A stretch of 34,674 nucleotides of DNA. Source: an uncultured bacterium (GTDB lineage: Bacteria; Planctomycetota; UBA8108; UBA1146). The notes under the pieces were generated by a model. That model saw only the letters and a list, made by a program, of their open reading frames with translations, was not told where the DNA came from and made no database searches. Where the stretch lies: contig CAJXMG010000028.1 of NCBI GenBank assembly GCA_913056395.1, forward strand, positions 1 through 34,674. The letters are read 5' to 3'. The translations under genes and the position numbers were made by a program. Position 1 is the first letter of the stretch, and every line of letters begins with the position of its first letter. Positions 15,593 to 24,285 of the stretch are shown here, piece after piece.

Positions 15593-16846
15593 ATGATCTT
15601 TGAAGCCCTCTCCCGAATCATTCGCCACAAAGTCAGGGCATTGTTGATGGTCCTGACCTTTGTTCTCGGATTGGCCTCCGTCATCAGCATCGTGGGCACC
15701 ATCGAGGGTGGGCGCAAAGCCATCGGCCATGATCTGGAAGCACTCGGAACCGACCTGGTTGCCCTCGTCAATCCCATCTCACTCGGCACTCTCTCACTGG
15801 GAACGAGTACGGAGGGGGAACCAGTGGTGGAAGCGGATTTGGAATCCCTCGACCAAGTGGTGGGGCCGCTGGTCGATTCGATGTCACCGCTGGTGATCGA
15901 TCTGGGCTTGACCACCCACCAGGACGTTTCGTGTCAACACACCATGGTGTCGACCACTCCCGGTTTTCAGTCGGTACTCCGGTCAGGAATGCTGGCGGGA
16001 AGATTTCTGACAGACAGCGACCTTTGGCCGGAAGACCCGGACAAGCCCGTGCCGACGGTGATCGACGAAGCTCTGGCCTTGAAGTTCTATCCGCAGGCGG
16101 AAGACGCATTGGGAAAATCCTTCCGATCGATCCGCAAGGGTCAGGCGATCGATTGCGAAATCGTCGGTGTCGTCAAGGATCCCCTGTTGTTGCGCCAGCA
16201 TATGAGTTCCTTTGATGCGACTTCCAAAGCCCGATCGGTCCCGGCAAGAAGGCTTGAGTTCCTGAATCTGTACATCCCTTGGCGAACTGGGGTCGATGAG
16301 CCTTCCGTGGTCATCCTGGACGTCAGGGATGTCGACACGGTCGCCACCGTTGAGCCCGCCGTTGCCGCTTGGATCGGGGAAAACAAAAAGGGTGTCTACC
16401 TGCACGTTCAAAAGGAGTGGACCGGGGTCATTCTCGAAATGGTCGACCGGTTCCGGGGATTGGGGCATTTCATTTGGGTTCTCAATCTCATCATCGTCCT
16501 GATATTGACAGCGACGATTTCCCTCTTGGCCATCGACGAAAGTCTGGAAGAGGTTGCCTTGCGCAGGGCTGAGGGCGCTGCCATTGGACAGGTGACTGCA
16601 CCGGTTTTTCTTGAGGCCGGATTTCTTGCGCTGTTGGCTTTGGCACCCGGTTACTGGCTCGGATTGAAAGTCATCGAAGTGGGGATCGTTCCGGTTCTCG
16701 GTTGGCAGGCATGGCTGCCACCGACCACTCTGGTGGGAACCTTCTGTGCATTGATCGGAACAGCGATGCTCTCTGCATTGGTTCCTGCCTGGCGTGTTGC
16801 CACACTGGATCCTGCTCCGGTGCTTTGTGGACGGAGAGATTTGTAA
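15593..16846 (+). CDS. MacB/FtsX-type ABC transporter permease (second)
   Basis: This 417-residue partner of the previous subunit has the same layout. It has an N-terminal helix (about 17-36, ALLMVLTFVLGLASVISIVG), a MacB-like periplasmic domain, and three C-terminal helices beginning about 300 (FIWVLNLIIVLILTATISLL, FLEAGFLALLALAPGYWLGL, LVGTFCALIGTAMLSALVPAW). ALRRAEGAAIGQV and ATLDPAPVL are FtsX-domain motifs. The ATG at 15593 follows GAGAGG about nine bases upstream, and its stop shares a base with the ATPase start (TAATG). The two permeases probably form a heterodimer. Confidence 0.9.
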   Translation: MIFEALSRIIRHKVRALLMVLTFVLGLASVISIVGTIEGGRKAIGHDLEALGTDLVALVNPISLGTLSLGTSTEGEPVVEADLESLDQVVGPLVDSMSPLVIDLGLTTHQDVSCQHTMVSTTPGFQSVLRSGMLAGRFLTDSDLWPEDPDKPVPTVIDEALALKFYPQAEDALGKSFRSIRKGQAIDCEIVGVVKDPLLLRQHMSSFDATSKARSVPARRLEFLNLYIPWRTGVDEPSVVILDVRDVDTVATVEPAVAAWIGENKKGVYLHVQKEWTGVILEMVDRFRGLGHFIWVLNLIIVLILTATISLLAIDESLEEVALRRAEGAAIGQVTAPVFLEAGFLALLALAPGYWLGLKVIEVGIVPVLGWQAWLPPTTLVGTFCALIGTAMLSALVPAWRVATLDPAPVLCGRRDL

Positions 16847-17538
16847 TGTCTGCTACAGATAAAGAACTGATCGTCGACATGCAGGGGATCGAGCGCCGTT
16901 ACGGTGACGAAGAAACGGGAGTTCTTGCTCTTGCAGGAGTCGACCTGCAGATCGAATCCGGTGAGTTTGTGGCCATCGTCGGATCTTCAGGAAGTGGCAA
17001 GAGCACCCTGTTACAGATCCTGGGCTGCCTCGATCGGGCGACCCGGGGGCGCTACCTTCTTTCTGGCAAGGATGTCCTTTCTCTTTCAGAAAAAGAAATG
17101 GCACGGGCTCGCAATGAGACCCTTGGATTTGTCTTTCAATCGTTTCATCTTTTGGGAGATCGCAGTGCCCTGGAAAATGTACGCCTTCCTCTCGAGTACC
17201 GCAGGGGGAGCAAAGAACATGGCAACCCGGAAGAGGTGTTGCAGCGGGTTCAGCTTGCAGATCGAAGGGGTCATCGCCCTTCCCAGTTGAGTGGGGGTGA
17301 ACGTCAGAGGGTGGCCATCGCCAGAGCACTGGTCAAGAAACCGGAACTGCTGCTTTGCGATGAGCCCACGGGTAACCTCGACAGTGAAAACAGTCGACAG
17401 ATCCTCGATCTGCTTTCAGGATTGCGAGAAGATTTTCAGACAACCCTGATTCTGGTGACCCATGATCGTGAAGTTGCAGCCAGAGCAGACAGGACGTTGA
17501 CTCTCTTCGATGGACGCTGGCAACAGGAGGCCAAGTGA
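16846..17538 (+). CDS. MacB/LolD-type ABC transporter ATP-binding protein
   Basis: This 230-residue cytoplasmic ATPase has Walker A GSSGSGKST (46-54), a Q-loop in FVFQSFHLL, signature LSGGERQ (148-154), Walker B LLLCDEP (D172, E173), GNLD, and the switch His in LVTHD. The FQxFHLL and DEPTGNLD wording is typical of the LolD/MacB/FtsE group. The start is set at the ATG of the TAATG junction; an upstream in-frame region exists but lies wholly inside the permease gene. It energises the two permeases just upstream. Its stop overlaps the next gene's GTG by four bases (GTGA). Confidence 0.95.
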   Translation: MSATDKELIVDMQGIERRYGDEETGVLALAGVDLQIESGEFVAIVGSSGSGKSTLLQILGCLDRATRGRYLLSGKDVLSLSEKEMARARNETLGFVFQSFHLLGDRSALENVRLPLEYRRGSKEHGNPEEVLQRVQLADRRGHRPSQLSGGERQRVAIARALVKKPELLLCDEPTGNLDSENSRQILDLLSGLREDFQTTLILVTHDREVAARADRTLTLFDGRWQQEAK

Positions 17539-18530
17539 AAAACTGGCTTTGGATCATTCTCTTTGTCACAGGTTGTCAGGGACAGAATGACCCGGTGGTG
17601 ACCATCTATTGCGCTCATGACCGGGCACACGCCGAGCAGATTCTTGATCTGTTTGAAAAAGAATCAGGAATCCGTGTCGAGGCGATCTATGACACGGAGG
17701 CGAGCAAGACGGTGGGTCTGGCTGAGAGGCTTCGGGCTGAGAAGGATAGACCCCGTTGCGATGTCCATTGGTCCAATGAGCCACTGAGGTCGGTTCGCCT
17801 GGCCAATGAGGGCATCTATCGAACTTTGCCGGAGGACTTCGCTCCAGGAATCGATGCAAAATGGAGAGACCCGCAAAATCGCTGGTGTGGATTTGCAGGA
17901 AGGGTCAGAGCTTTGGCTCTGGACCCGCAATCGCCCGCAGGAAAAAATCCCCCGACTTCGGTTCGCGATCTGGTGAATGAGCAATGGCGTGACAAGGTGA
18001 CTCTGGCAGACCCCCGATTGGGAACGACCGGAACACACATGGCGATTCTCAAGTGGTCCTGGGGTGAAGCAGATTTCACCGCCTGGCTGCAAGGCTTGAA
18101 AGAAAACGGGATTCGTATCGCCGCTTCCAATTCTGCCACCCGGGACCGTGTCATCACCGGAGAAGTCTGGATCGGTTTGACGGATACGGACGACATCGAG
18201 GTAGTGAGAAGGCGCGGCATCGATCTGGGTGAAGGGTTTACCGAGGGCGATGGTGTCATCCTGCTCCCCAACGTGGTGGGTTTGATCGAGGGCTCCCCCC
18301 ATCCGGAGGAAGCGGAAGCTTTGGCTCGCTGGTTGCTCAGTCCCCGCGTGGAAGAGATGCTGGCCGCTTCTTCCAGTCGTCAGGTTCCTTTGGGAAAAGG
18401 GACAAAGGTGGGTCCCGGAGGACTGGATCTGAATTCGCTGGGTAACGTCATGACCATCGACTGGAGTGCTGCCGCCGAGACTCTGCCGGGTGCCATCAAG
18501 GATGTGGAGAGAGCTTTGCTGGATCGTTAA
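17535..18530 (+). CDS. FbpA-type (iron/organic-ion) ABC transporter substrate-binding lipoprotein
   Basis: This 331-residue class II binding protein is a probable lipoprotein (lipobox VTG-C, C14). Family features are VVTIYCAHDRAHAEQILDLF, VEAIYDTEASKTVGLAERL, DVHWSNEPLRSVRLANEGIY, TTGTHMAILKW and VWIGLTDTDDI. The FbpA/AfuA group binds ferric ion, while close cousins bind thiamine or phosphonates. The protein contains only three tyrosines, all in the N-terminal third (in IYCAHD, IYDTE and GIYRTL), so the tyrosine pair that holds iron in classical FbpA appears absent. AGGAGG precedes the GTG start. A fused permease and ATPase follow with overlaps, completing an importer. Confidence 0.88.
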   Translation: MKNWLWIILFVTGCQGQNDPVVTIYCAHDRAHAEQILDLFEKESGIRVEAIYDTEASKTVGLAERLRAEKDRPRCDVHWSNEPLRSVRLANEGIYRTLPEDFAPGIDAKWRDPQNRWCGFAGRVRALALDPQSPAGKNPPTSVRDLVNEQWRDKVTLADPRLGTTGTHMAILKWSWGEADFTAWLQGLKENGIRIAASNSATRDRVITGEVWIGLTDTDDIEVVRRRGIDLGEGFTEGDGVILLPNVVGLIEGSPHPEEAEALARWLLSPRVEEMLAASSSRQVPLGKGTKVGPGGLDLNSLGNVMTIDWSAAAETLPGAIKDVERALLDR

Positions 18531-20029
18531 TGATATCTACTTTGATCCGAACCTGGCCTCTGTGGGTGTTGCTCGCAGGATTTTATATTCCTGTGTTTCT
18601 CACGATGTATCAGGACACCCTGAGCGGCAGTTTTTCCGAGGCCGCTGACAGTGCATGGTCTGCACTTCCCCTGTTTTTCTCAACCGCTCTTTTGGCTCTT
18701 GTAGCAGCGTTCTTTGCCACTCTCATTGGCGGAATCGACGCTCTGGTTTTTTCTGCGTTCCGCCAGCCGCGAGGGGCATTCCTGTGGTTGTTGCCAGGGT
18801 TGTTGATCACCTTTACGACTCCACCCGCTGCCATCGCTTCAGCGATTCAGGCGACTATCGGATCTTCACTCTTGTTGGCGGGTACAAGTGACGAGTTGGG
18901 GGCAGTGCTCCTGTTGACACTGAGGTGGGCTCCGGTGGCGTTTTTGCTTCTGTCCGGATTGTCTCTCACGATTCCGTTGGCACAGGAGCAGGCGCTGAGA
19001 ACCCTGCCTCCCAAAGCGGCACTCAAACTTCGCTGGCAAATGCAAAAGCCCTGGCGTCGAAGTTGTCTTTTACTGCTGTTTTTGCTGATGTTGCCCGCGA
19101 CGGAGATCCCGTCCTACACCGGTGTGGAAAGTGTGGGGCGGCGAATCATGGCTCGATTGACCATCGGCGATGGTCTTTCCGGCTGGTGGTTGGCCGCCGG
19201 ATTGATACTGCTCGTCTTTCCATGGGTGATTCGGCTTTTGCCCAAAGGATTGTGGTTGGGGCGGTCTTTTCAGGCTCCGGCCACGGTGGGGCTGCCGGCA
19301 ACGAAATGGGTTTCTCTCTGGTGGATTCCCAGATTGTTGCCCGTGGCGGTCTTTCTTGGCGTCCTGATTTTCACAGCCTGGCCGCAGGCTTCACAATTTG
19401 AACGGGCGGTTGCCGAATTTCTGGAAGCAATTTGGGCCGGGTTCAGAGAGTTGCCGCGGGTATTGCTGATCGTCGCCATCGGGTTTTTGTCCTGTTGGGC
19501 TTTGGCTTTGAATCGCAGGCGCAAGTCACTGTTGATGTGGTGCCTGCCGACTTTCCTGCCCGGGAGTCTGGTCGGGTTGTCTTTGGCGACAACTGTCAGG
19601 CCGTGGATTCCCATCGCCCTGGACCATACTCCTCTTTTGCTTTCGCTGGCCCAGGTTACCCAGTTCGGTTCTTTGGCAGTAATCACTGCCCTGTTGTCGG
19701 TATGGATGATTCCTGAAACCGAAATGAAGGCGGCGCTCCAGTTGCCGCCTGGCTTTACCCGCTGGAAAATTTTGTTGCCGCGGTCGCTGCCAGTGCTTCT
19801 TCCTGGGGCGATTCTTGGAATGTTGCTCATCATGGGGGAGGTTCAGTCGACACTCTTGTTGGCTCCACCTGGGCACCCTTCCCCCGCTCTGGAGTTGCAT
19901 CAATTGCTGCACTTTCGCAATGATGAACAAGCCGCAAGACTGGCACTGGCGATGGTCGTCATCAGTACCCTTTGGACGTTGTTTTTTACGACCCTGATTC
20001 GCAGGAGAGGAGTGACCGGTGAAGAGTGA
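18530..20029 (+). CDS. Fused two-domain ABC transporter permease (FbpB/ThiP-like)
   Basis: This 499-residue inner-membrane protein has about 12 hydrophobic helices in two homologous halves, as in FbpB and ThiP. The second half has an EAA-like loop, EMKAALQLPPGFTRWKILLPRSLPVLLPG (about 400-428), which contacts the ATPase. The first half has a similar segment, EQALRTLPPKAALKLRWQM. It starts at the ATG of a TAATG junction with the binding-protein gene and overlaps the ATPase gene by 11 bases. Substrate follows that of the neighbouring binding protein and remains uncertain. Confidence 0.9.
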   Translation: MISTLIRTWPLWVLLAGFYIPVFLTMYQDTLSGSFSEAADSAWSALPLFFSTALLALVAAFFATLIGGIDALVFSAFRQPRGAFLWLLPGLLITFTTPPAAIASAIQATIGSSLLLAGTSDELGAVLLLTLRWAPVAFLLLSGLSLTIPLAQEQALRTLPPKAALKLRWQMQKPWRRSCLLLLFLLMLPATEIPSYTGVESVGRRIMARLTIGDGLSGWWLAAGLILLVFPWVIRLLPKGLWLGRSFQAPATVGLPATKWVSLWWIPRLLPVAVFLGVLIFTAWPQASQFERAVAEFLEAIWAGFRELPRVLLIVAIGFLSCWALALNRRRKSLLMWCLPTFLPGSLVGLSLATTVRPWIPIALDHTPLLLSLAQVTQFGSLAVITALLSVWMIPETEMKAALQLPPGFTRWKILLPRSLPVLLPGAILGMLLIMGEVQSTLLLAPPGHPSPALELHQLLHFRNDEQAARLALAMVVISTLWTLFFTTLIRRRGVTGEE

Positions 20030-20645
20030 AGTCACTCTGGAGTTGTCCGAAGTCGTCGTACGCCGGGGAGCGCAAAGGCTGGGACCGGTTTCCCTGACGA
20101 TCCAGCGGGGAGAATGCATCTCACTGGTCGGTGCTAATGGTTCCGGAAAAAGCAGCATTCTCGAAGCGGTCGCCGGCTTTCTTCAAATCGAATCAGGCAC
20201 CATTCGTATCGGTGGCAAGGATACCTCTGCCGAAGTCACTGAAAGTGAGCCGTGGCAAAGGGGAATCGGTTGGCTGGGACAACAGCGGGGTCTGTGGCCA
20301 CACATGACCCTGCGTGAGCAGGCCCGGTTGCTTGCCGGTCAGAATTCCGCAGGCCAGTTGGAAGAAACCGCTGCAGCCCTCGACCTGCAATCCTTGTTGG
20401 ATCGCCGTCCGGACCAGCTCTCCGGTGGAGAAGCCCAAAGAGGAGAGCTTCTGCGTACCCTTTGCGGGAGTGCCCCCCTGTTGCTTCTGGACGAGCCATT
20501 CTCTGCTCAGAATCGCCAGCAACGGGAGCGAATTCTGGAGGTTCTTCACAGAGAGTTGGAGGCTGGCAGAACGATATTGCTGGCGATCCATGAAGCGTTG
20601 CCTGACATCGAAGCCATCCCGCTCGGCGTGGGTTCCGACTGTTAG
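20019..20645 (+). CDS. ABC transporter ATP-binding protein (iron/thiamine-type importer)
   Basis: This 208-residue ATPase has Walker A GANGSGKSS, signature LSGGEAQR, Walker B LLLLDEPF and the switch His in LLAIHE. It is short: after the core ATPase domain the protein ends within a few residues, so it lacks the C-terminal regulatory extension found in longer FbpC/PotA-type ATPases. AGGAGAGGAG precedes the GTG at 20019. It completes the importer with the two genes upstream. Its 3' end overlaps the convergent lolD-like gene by four bases. Confidence 0.9.
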   Translation: MKSEVTLELSEVVVRRGAQRLGPVSLTIQRGECISLVGANGSGKSSILEAVAGFLQIESGTIRIGGKDTSAEVTESEPWQRGIGWLGQQRGLWPHMTLREQARLLAGQNSAGQLEETAAALDLQSLLDRRPDQLSGGEAQRGELLRTLCGSAPLLLLDEPFSAQNRQQRERILEVLHRELEAGRTILLAIHEALPDIEAIPLGVGSDC

Positions 20646-21394
20646 GAAGTTTCCGGGTTATCGGCGGAATCATTCTGGAAGCGTCCGTCGATCATTTGCA
20701 ATCTTCGGTCTGCTCGCGAGGCGAGGTCGGGATCATGGGTGACGACCAGGATCGATGTCGACAGATCCTGATGCAGTTCCCGCAGCAACTGGTGAATACT
20801 TTCGCTGGTCCGTGAATCCAGGTTGCCGGTGGGTTCGTCGCAAAGAAGAAGTTTGGGCGACATCATCAACGCCCTGGCGATGGCGACCCGTTGACGTTCT
20901 CCCCCGGACAGGGTTCCGGGAGATTGACGCTCTCGACCTTTCAGTCCGACTCGCTCCAACAGGGATTCACCCCGGCTTTCGAGTTTACTGCGGTTTCGAT
21001 TCCATTCGCCGGTTTCTTGACTGATCACCGTTGGCAACATGACGTTTTCAAGAACGTTGAGGTCGGGGAGCAGGTGGAAAAATTGAAAGACGAAACCGAT
21101 GAAGTGATTCCGCAATTGACAGCGATCGTCTTCACTCAAATCTGTTGAACGCCAGGTGCGGTCCCCATCCCGGTATGTGATTTCGCCGGTGGTCGGGGTG
21201 TCGAGGAGACCCAGGCAGTGCAGAAGTGTGCTTTTGCCCACTCCACTCATTCCAACGATGGCGACCATCTCCGACTCTTCGATCTGCAGATCGAGTTCCT
21301 GCAAGACCTTGAGTTCGGAGCCATTCGCCATGGGGAATGACTTCACCAGTTTTCTGGCACTGATCACCGGGAGGGAGGTAGAGAGATCACTCAT
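20642..21394 (-). CDS. lolD: LolD-like lipoprotein-export ATPase
   Basis: This 250-residue ATPase has Walker A GMSGVGKST, the Q-loop phrase FVFQFFHLLPDLNVLENVMLP typical of LolD, signature LSGGERQR, Walker B LLLCDEPTGNLD and LVVTHD. The ATG at 21394 starts MSDLST. It overlaps the permease stop by eight bases, and open frame further upstream lies inside the permease gene. With the LolC/E-like permease it would release lipoproteins from the inner membrane to LolA. Only one permease gene is adjacent, so the complex may be a homodimer (LolF-type) or use a second permease elsewhere. Confidence 0.9.
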   Translation of the reverse strand: MSDLSTSLPVISARKLVKSFPMANGSELKVLQELDLQIEESEMVAIVGMSGVGKSTLLHCLGLLDTPTTGEITYRDGDRTWRSTDLSEDDRCQLRNHFIGFVFQFFHLLPDLNVLENVMLPTVISQETGEWNRNRSKLESRGESLLERVGLKGRERQSPGTLSGGERQRVAIARALMMSPKLLLCDEPTGNLDSRTSESIHQLLRELHQDLSTSILVVTHDPDLASRADRRLQMIDGRFQNDSADNPETS

Positions 21395-22802
21395 GATGCA
21401 ACGCCTTGATGGGGTCGTGGCGGCCCGCCCGGATAGCCGGGAGGATGCTGCCAAAGAAGCCAAAGACCAGGGTTGGGAGGCTGACGAGAAGAATGTCCTG
21501 CCAACGCAACACCATGGGAATGCGCTCGAGGTAGTAAACATTCGGCGGGAACAATCTCAGCCCCGTCCATTGGTAGACCAGATCATGGAACCCATTGATG
21601 TTTTCGAGGAAAATCCAGCCAGCCAGGAGGCCGACCGCTGCTCCCACTGTGCACAGGAACATCCCCTGGCGAAGAACCAGGGACACGACTCCACTGCGGG
21701 TCGCTCCGAGGGCACGGAGGACTCCAAGATCCCGCTCCTTCTCGATCACGAGCAGCATCAGGATCAGGAAGATCATTCCCGCGGCAAATGCAACGATGAG
21801 CAACATCAAAACCGAGATGATTCGTTTTTCAATTTCGACGGCCTTGATTAGATTGGCCCTTTTGTCCTCCCATGTTTCAAAGGATGGACTGCGCAGGGGA
21901 ATCTTGTCCGGATGATCTTGGTCGAGGAACATTCGCCGGTCCACTTCCCTGCGAATCTCTCCCTTGATTCTGTCCGCTTGCGAATAGTCATCGAGTTTGA
22001 TGGAGATCCCGGAGAGCCTCATGTCCTCCGCTTCATCGTCCCACAATTCAAGAGTGTCCTGGAGTGAACGGATGTGGGTGTATGCCCAACGCAGGTCCTG
22101 TTCATAGACACCGGACTGGAATGCCCCGACGACGAGAAAATTGTCTGAGCAGGGTTCGAGGGTGATGGGGGAGTAGGAGGAAACCTGAACCACATCTCCC
22201 ATGCTCAGCCTGCCGCTTCGCAAAGCTTCGATACCGACGATGATGGGTTTGGGAGGAGAGTCCACAGAGAAGCCGGAACCGGGATCCTCTTGCAGTCGCC
22301 AGCGCAGGACATCCCTTCTGCGCTCCAGTGAGAAGAGCTGCTCCACCTGTTCCACTGGCATCGAATCCCGATCTGCCGGCAACAGCATGAAGCGATCCTT
22401 CAGCATTTCGTTGATTTCGTCGTCAGAGAGAATGAAGCGGGCGAGATCGGAGACCTGACACTCGGCGGCTGGCTCGATCCCCCTGAGGACACAGTGGTCC
22501 ATGACACCCACCTTGTAGAGGGCCAGGGTGGTCACGTTGGGAGCAGCAGCCTTGACTCCGTCGATGGATTTGATCGTCCTGAGTAGCTGATCTTCTCCGA
22601 CGAGCCCCCGGAATGGGTCCGCCTCGATAACCAGATGGGAGAGGGTGCCGCGGATCCGTTCCCGCATCTCTACTTTGAAGCCCTCCATGACTGCCAGAAC
22701 TGTCAGCAACGAAAAGACTCCCAGGGCCACCGCCACGGTGGCGGCCCAGGGTGCCCAGCGTCTGCTGAGATAGCGGCGAGTCAGGTAGTCGTGGTACTTC
22801 AA
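21387..22802 (-). CDS. LolC/LolE-family lipoprotein-releasing permease
   Basis: This 471-residue FtsX-superfamily permease has an N-terminal helix with YLTRRYLSRRWAPWAATVAVALGVFSLLTVLAVMEGF, a large periplasmic domain (about 50-320), and three C-terminal helices (about 325 onward). These follow the motif EKRIISVLMLLIVAFAAGMIFLILMLLVIEKERDLGVLRALGATRSGV, which is the LolC/E hallmark; LPAIRAGRHDPIKAL closes the protein. The TTG at 22802 is chosen because GGAG lies five bases before it and the family N-terminus begins there. The frame is open to 22859 without a better ribosome site. The periplasmic domain seems longer than in E. coli LolC. Confidence 0.92.
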   Translation of the reverse strand: MKYHDYLTRRYLSRRWAPWAATVAVALGVFSLLTVLAVMEGFKVEMRERIRGTLSHLVIEADPFRGLVGEDQLLRTIKSIDGVKAAAPNVTTLALYKVGVMDHCVLRGIEPAAECQVSDLARFILSDDEINEMLKDRFMLLPADRDSMPVEQVEQLFSLERRRDVLRWRLQEDPGSGFSVDSPPKPIIVGIEALRSGRLSMGDVVQVSSYSPITLEPCSDNFLVVGAFQSGVYEQDLRWAYTHIRSLQDTLELWDDEAEDMRLSGISIKLDDYSQADRIKGEIRREVDRRMFLDQDHPDKIPLRSPSFETWEDKRANLIKAVEIEKRIISVLMLLIVAFAAGMIFLILMLLVIEKERDLGVLRALGATRSGVVSLVLRQGMFLCTVGAAVGLLAGWIFLENINGFHDLVYQWTGLRLFPPNVYYLERIPMVLRWQDILLVSLPTLVFGFFGSILPAIRAGRHDPIKALHHE

Positions 22803-23202
22803 CGGAACTCCGTGGATTGGGGATCGTCTATGTCTACTTGTTGCCAGAAGGGATTGCAAGGCTTGGAATTGGTTAGTTCTTTTTTTGCAAACCTATGTCA
22901 GGTAATGACTTGTGGAAACGCTCATGGGGGTGGCACAGGTTTCCGATTCACTTCAGCACCGGTGGAGGAGCGGTTACAATCAGGATTATCCACGTATGTG
23001 ACCTCAGGGAAACATGCGGGACCGTTATCACCTCTTCCCTGCAACGGTTCGCAGTGGCGAATCGTTCCTTCGACGGTTTTCGGGGACCATGCAGGCGGAG
23101 GCGAGATGATTTTGGGATCCGGATAGCCCATGTCGAGGGTGTGAGCCCGGCTTCGGCAAATTGCCTGAAGTCCCACCAAACCCACAGAGACCAAGGGGAA
23201 AC
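22803..23202. other. 400-base divergent intergenic region
   Basis: This lies between the LolC/E gene (-) and the leucine dehydrogenase gene (+). It must hold promoters for both, but I could not pick a confident -35/-10 pair. A T7 run at about 22880-22886 has no strong stem before it. A dyad (23151-23170) and the AGGGGAA ribosome site lie just before 23203. Open frames crossing it (22895-23206 + and 22948-23295 -) lack ribosome sites and family resemblance. Confidence 0.4.
23151..23170. promoter_or_regulatory. Inverted repeat before the leucine dehydrogenase gene
   Basis: CTTC-GGCAA (23151-23159) and TTGCC-T-GAAG (23161-23170) are complementary around a single A, with one bulged T. The centre is too tight for an RNA loop unless the inner pairs open, so it may be an operator. 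It ends 32 bases before the ATG. Confidence 0.4.
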
Positions 23203-24285
23203 ATGAAGATCGATAAAATTGAAGCCGATGGATATGAAAACGTCGTGATGGCCAATGATCCCGAAACGGGATTGAAAGCGGTCATTGCAGTGCATGACAC
23301 CACCCTTGGGCCCGCCCTCGGGGGACTTCGCATGTGGAACTACACCACAGAAGAAGAGGCGATCTTTGACGTTCTGCGCCTCTCAAAAGGCATGACCTAC
23401 AAGAGTGCCTGCGCCAATACCGGTCTCGGCGGAGGCAAGGCGGTCATCATCGGTGACCAGAGAAAAGACAAGACCGAATCCCTGATGCGTGCCATGGGCC
23501 GATTCGTCGATTCCCTCGGCGGTTCCTACATCACCGCAGAAGATGTGGGCATCGGAATCCAGGAGCTGGAGTGGTTGCAAAAGGAGACCCAATACGTGAC
23601 CGGGTTGAGTCGTCAGTCCGGCTCCAGCGGAAACCCCTCTCCCTTTACTGCACGCGGTGTCATCCGTGGGCTCTTCGCCTGTACCGAAGAGAAGTTTGGC
23701 ACCAGTCACCTGGATCGCCTTCACTACTCGGTTCAGGGTCTGGGCCAGGTGGGTGGAGATGTCGTCCGTTGTCTCTCGATGCTGGGTGCTCGCGTGACCG
23801 TGACCGACATCAACGAAGATCGCTGCATGGATTTCGCGGCCCTTCCGGGAGTCGAAGTGGTTCGCGGTGATGAGATCTACGATGTGGATGCTGATGTGTT
23901 CATTCCCTGCGCCCTCGGCGGAATCCTCAACGGTGACACCATTCCCCGCCTGAAAGTGAAGGTGGTTGCGGGTGCGGCCAACAATCAGCTTCTGGGTGAA
24001 GAGCATGCTGCGGAACTGCACGACCGCGGAATCCTTTACGCACCGGATTTCATCATCAATGCCGGTGGAATTATCAACGTTTCGGTAGAGGTTCGACCGG
24101 AAGGTTACGACGAGCGCATCGCTGTCGCCAAGATTGAGAACATCTACGACGGACTCCGCGAAGTCTTTGAAACTTCCCGTCGGGAAAACCTGACACCTGC
24201 AGAAGCTGCGTACCGAGTCGCCGAAAACCGCCTTGAAGAAGCCCGCCACATGAATGGTCAGTCGGTCGCTGATTCCACCTCCTAG
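23203..24285 (+). CDS. Leucine dehydrogenase family (Leu/Val/Phe/Glu dehydrogenase)
   Basis: This is an NAD-dependent oxidative deaminase for branched-chain or aromatic amino acids; 360 residues is normal for leucine dehydrogenase. The N-terminal domain has GPALGGLRMW, KGMTYKSACANTGLGGGKAVI (substrate-side Lys in MTYK and catalytic K79), and TAEDVGIG. The Rossmann domain has the loop GLGQVGGDV (G179, G181, G184) and VTDINEDR, and FIINAGGIINVSVE is a family signature. AGGGGAA precedes the ATG. Its TAG stop lies inside a 22-base palindrome that also contains a ribosome-site-like AGGAGG upstream of rnpA. Substrate preference among Leu, Val and Phe is inferred from the short GGGK-type core. Confidence 0.93.
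   Translation: MKIDKIEADGYENVVMANDPETGLKAVIAVHDTTLGPALGGLRMWNYTTEEEAIFDVLRLSKGMTYKSACANTGLGGGKAVIIGDQRKDKTESLMRAMGRFVDSLGGSYITAEDVGIGIQELEWLQKETQYVTGLSRQSGSSGNPSPFTARGVIRGLFACTEEKFGTSHLDRLHYSVQGLGQVGGDVVRCLSMLGARVTVTDINEDRCMDFAALPGVEVVRGDEIYDVDADVFIPCALGGILNGDTIPRLKVKVVAGAANNQLLGEEHAAELHDRGILYAPDFIINAGGIINVSVEVRPEGYDERIAVAKIENIYDGLREVFETSRRENLTPAEAAYRVAENRLEEARHMNGQSVADSTS

Noticed and set aside
22895-23206. Open frames crossing the gap between lolC/E and leucine dehydrogenase
   Set aside because: No ribosome site, no recognisable motif, and they overlap probable regulatory sequence.
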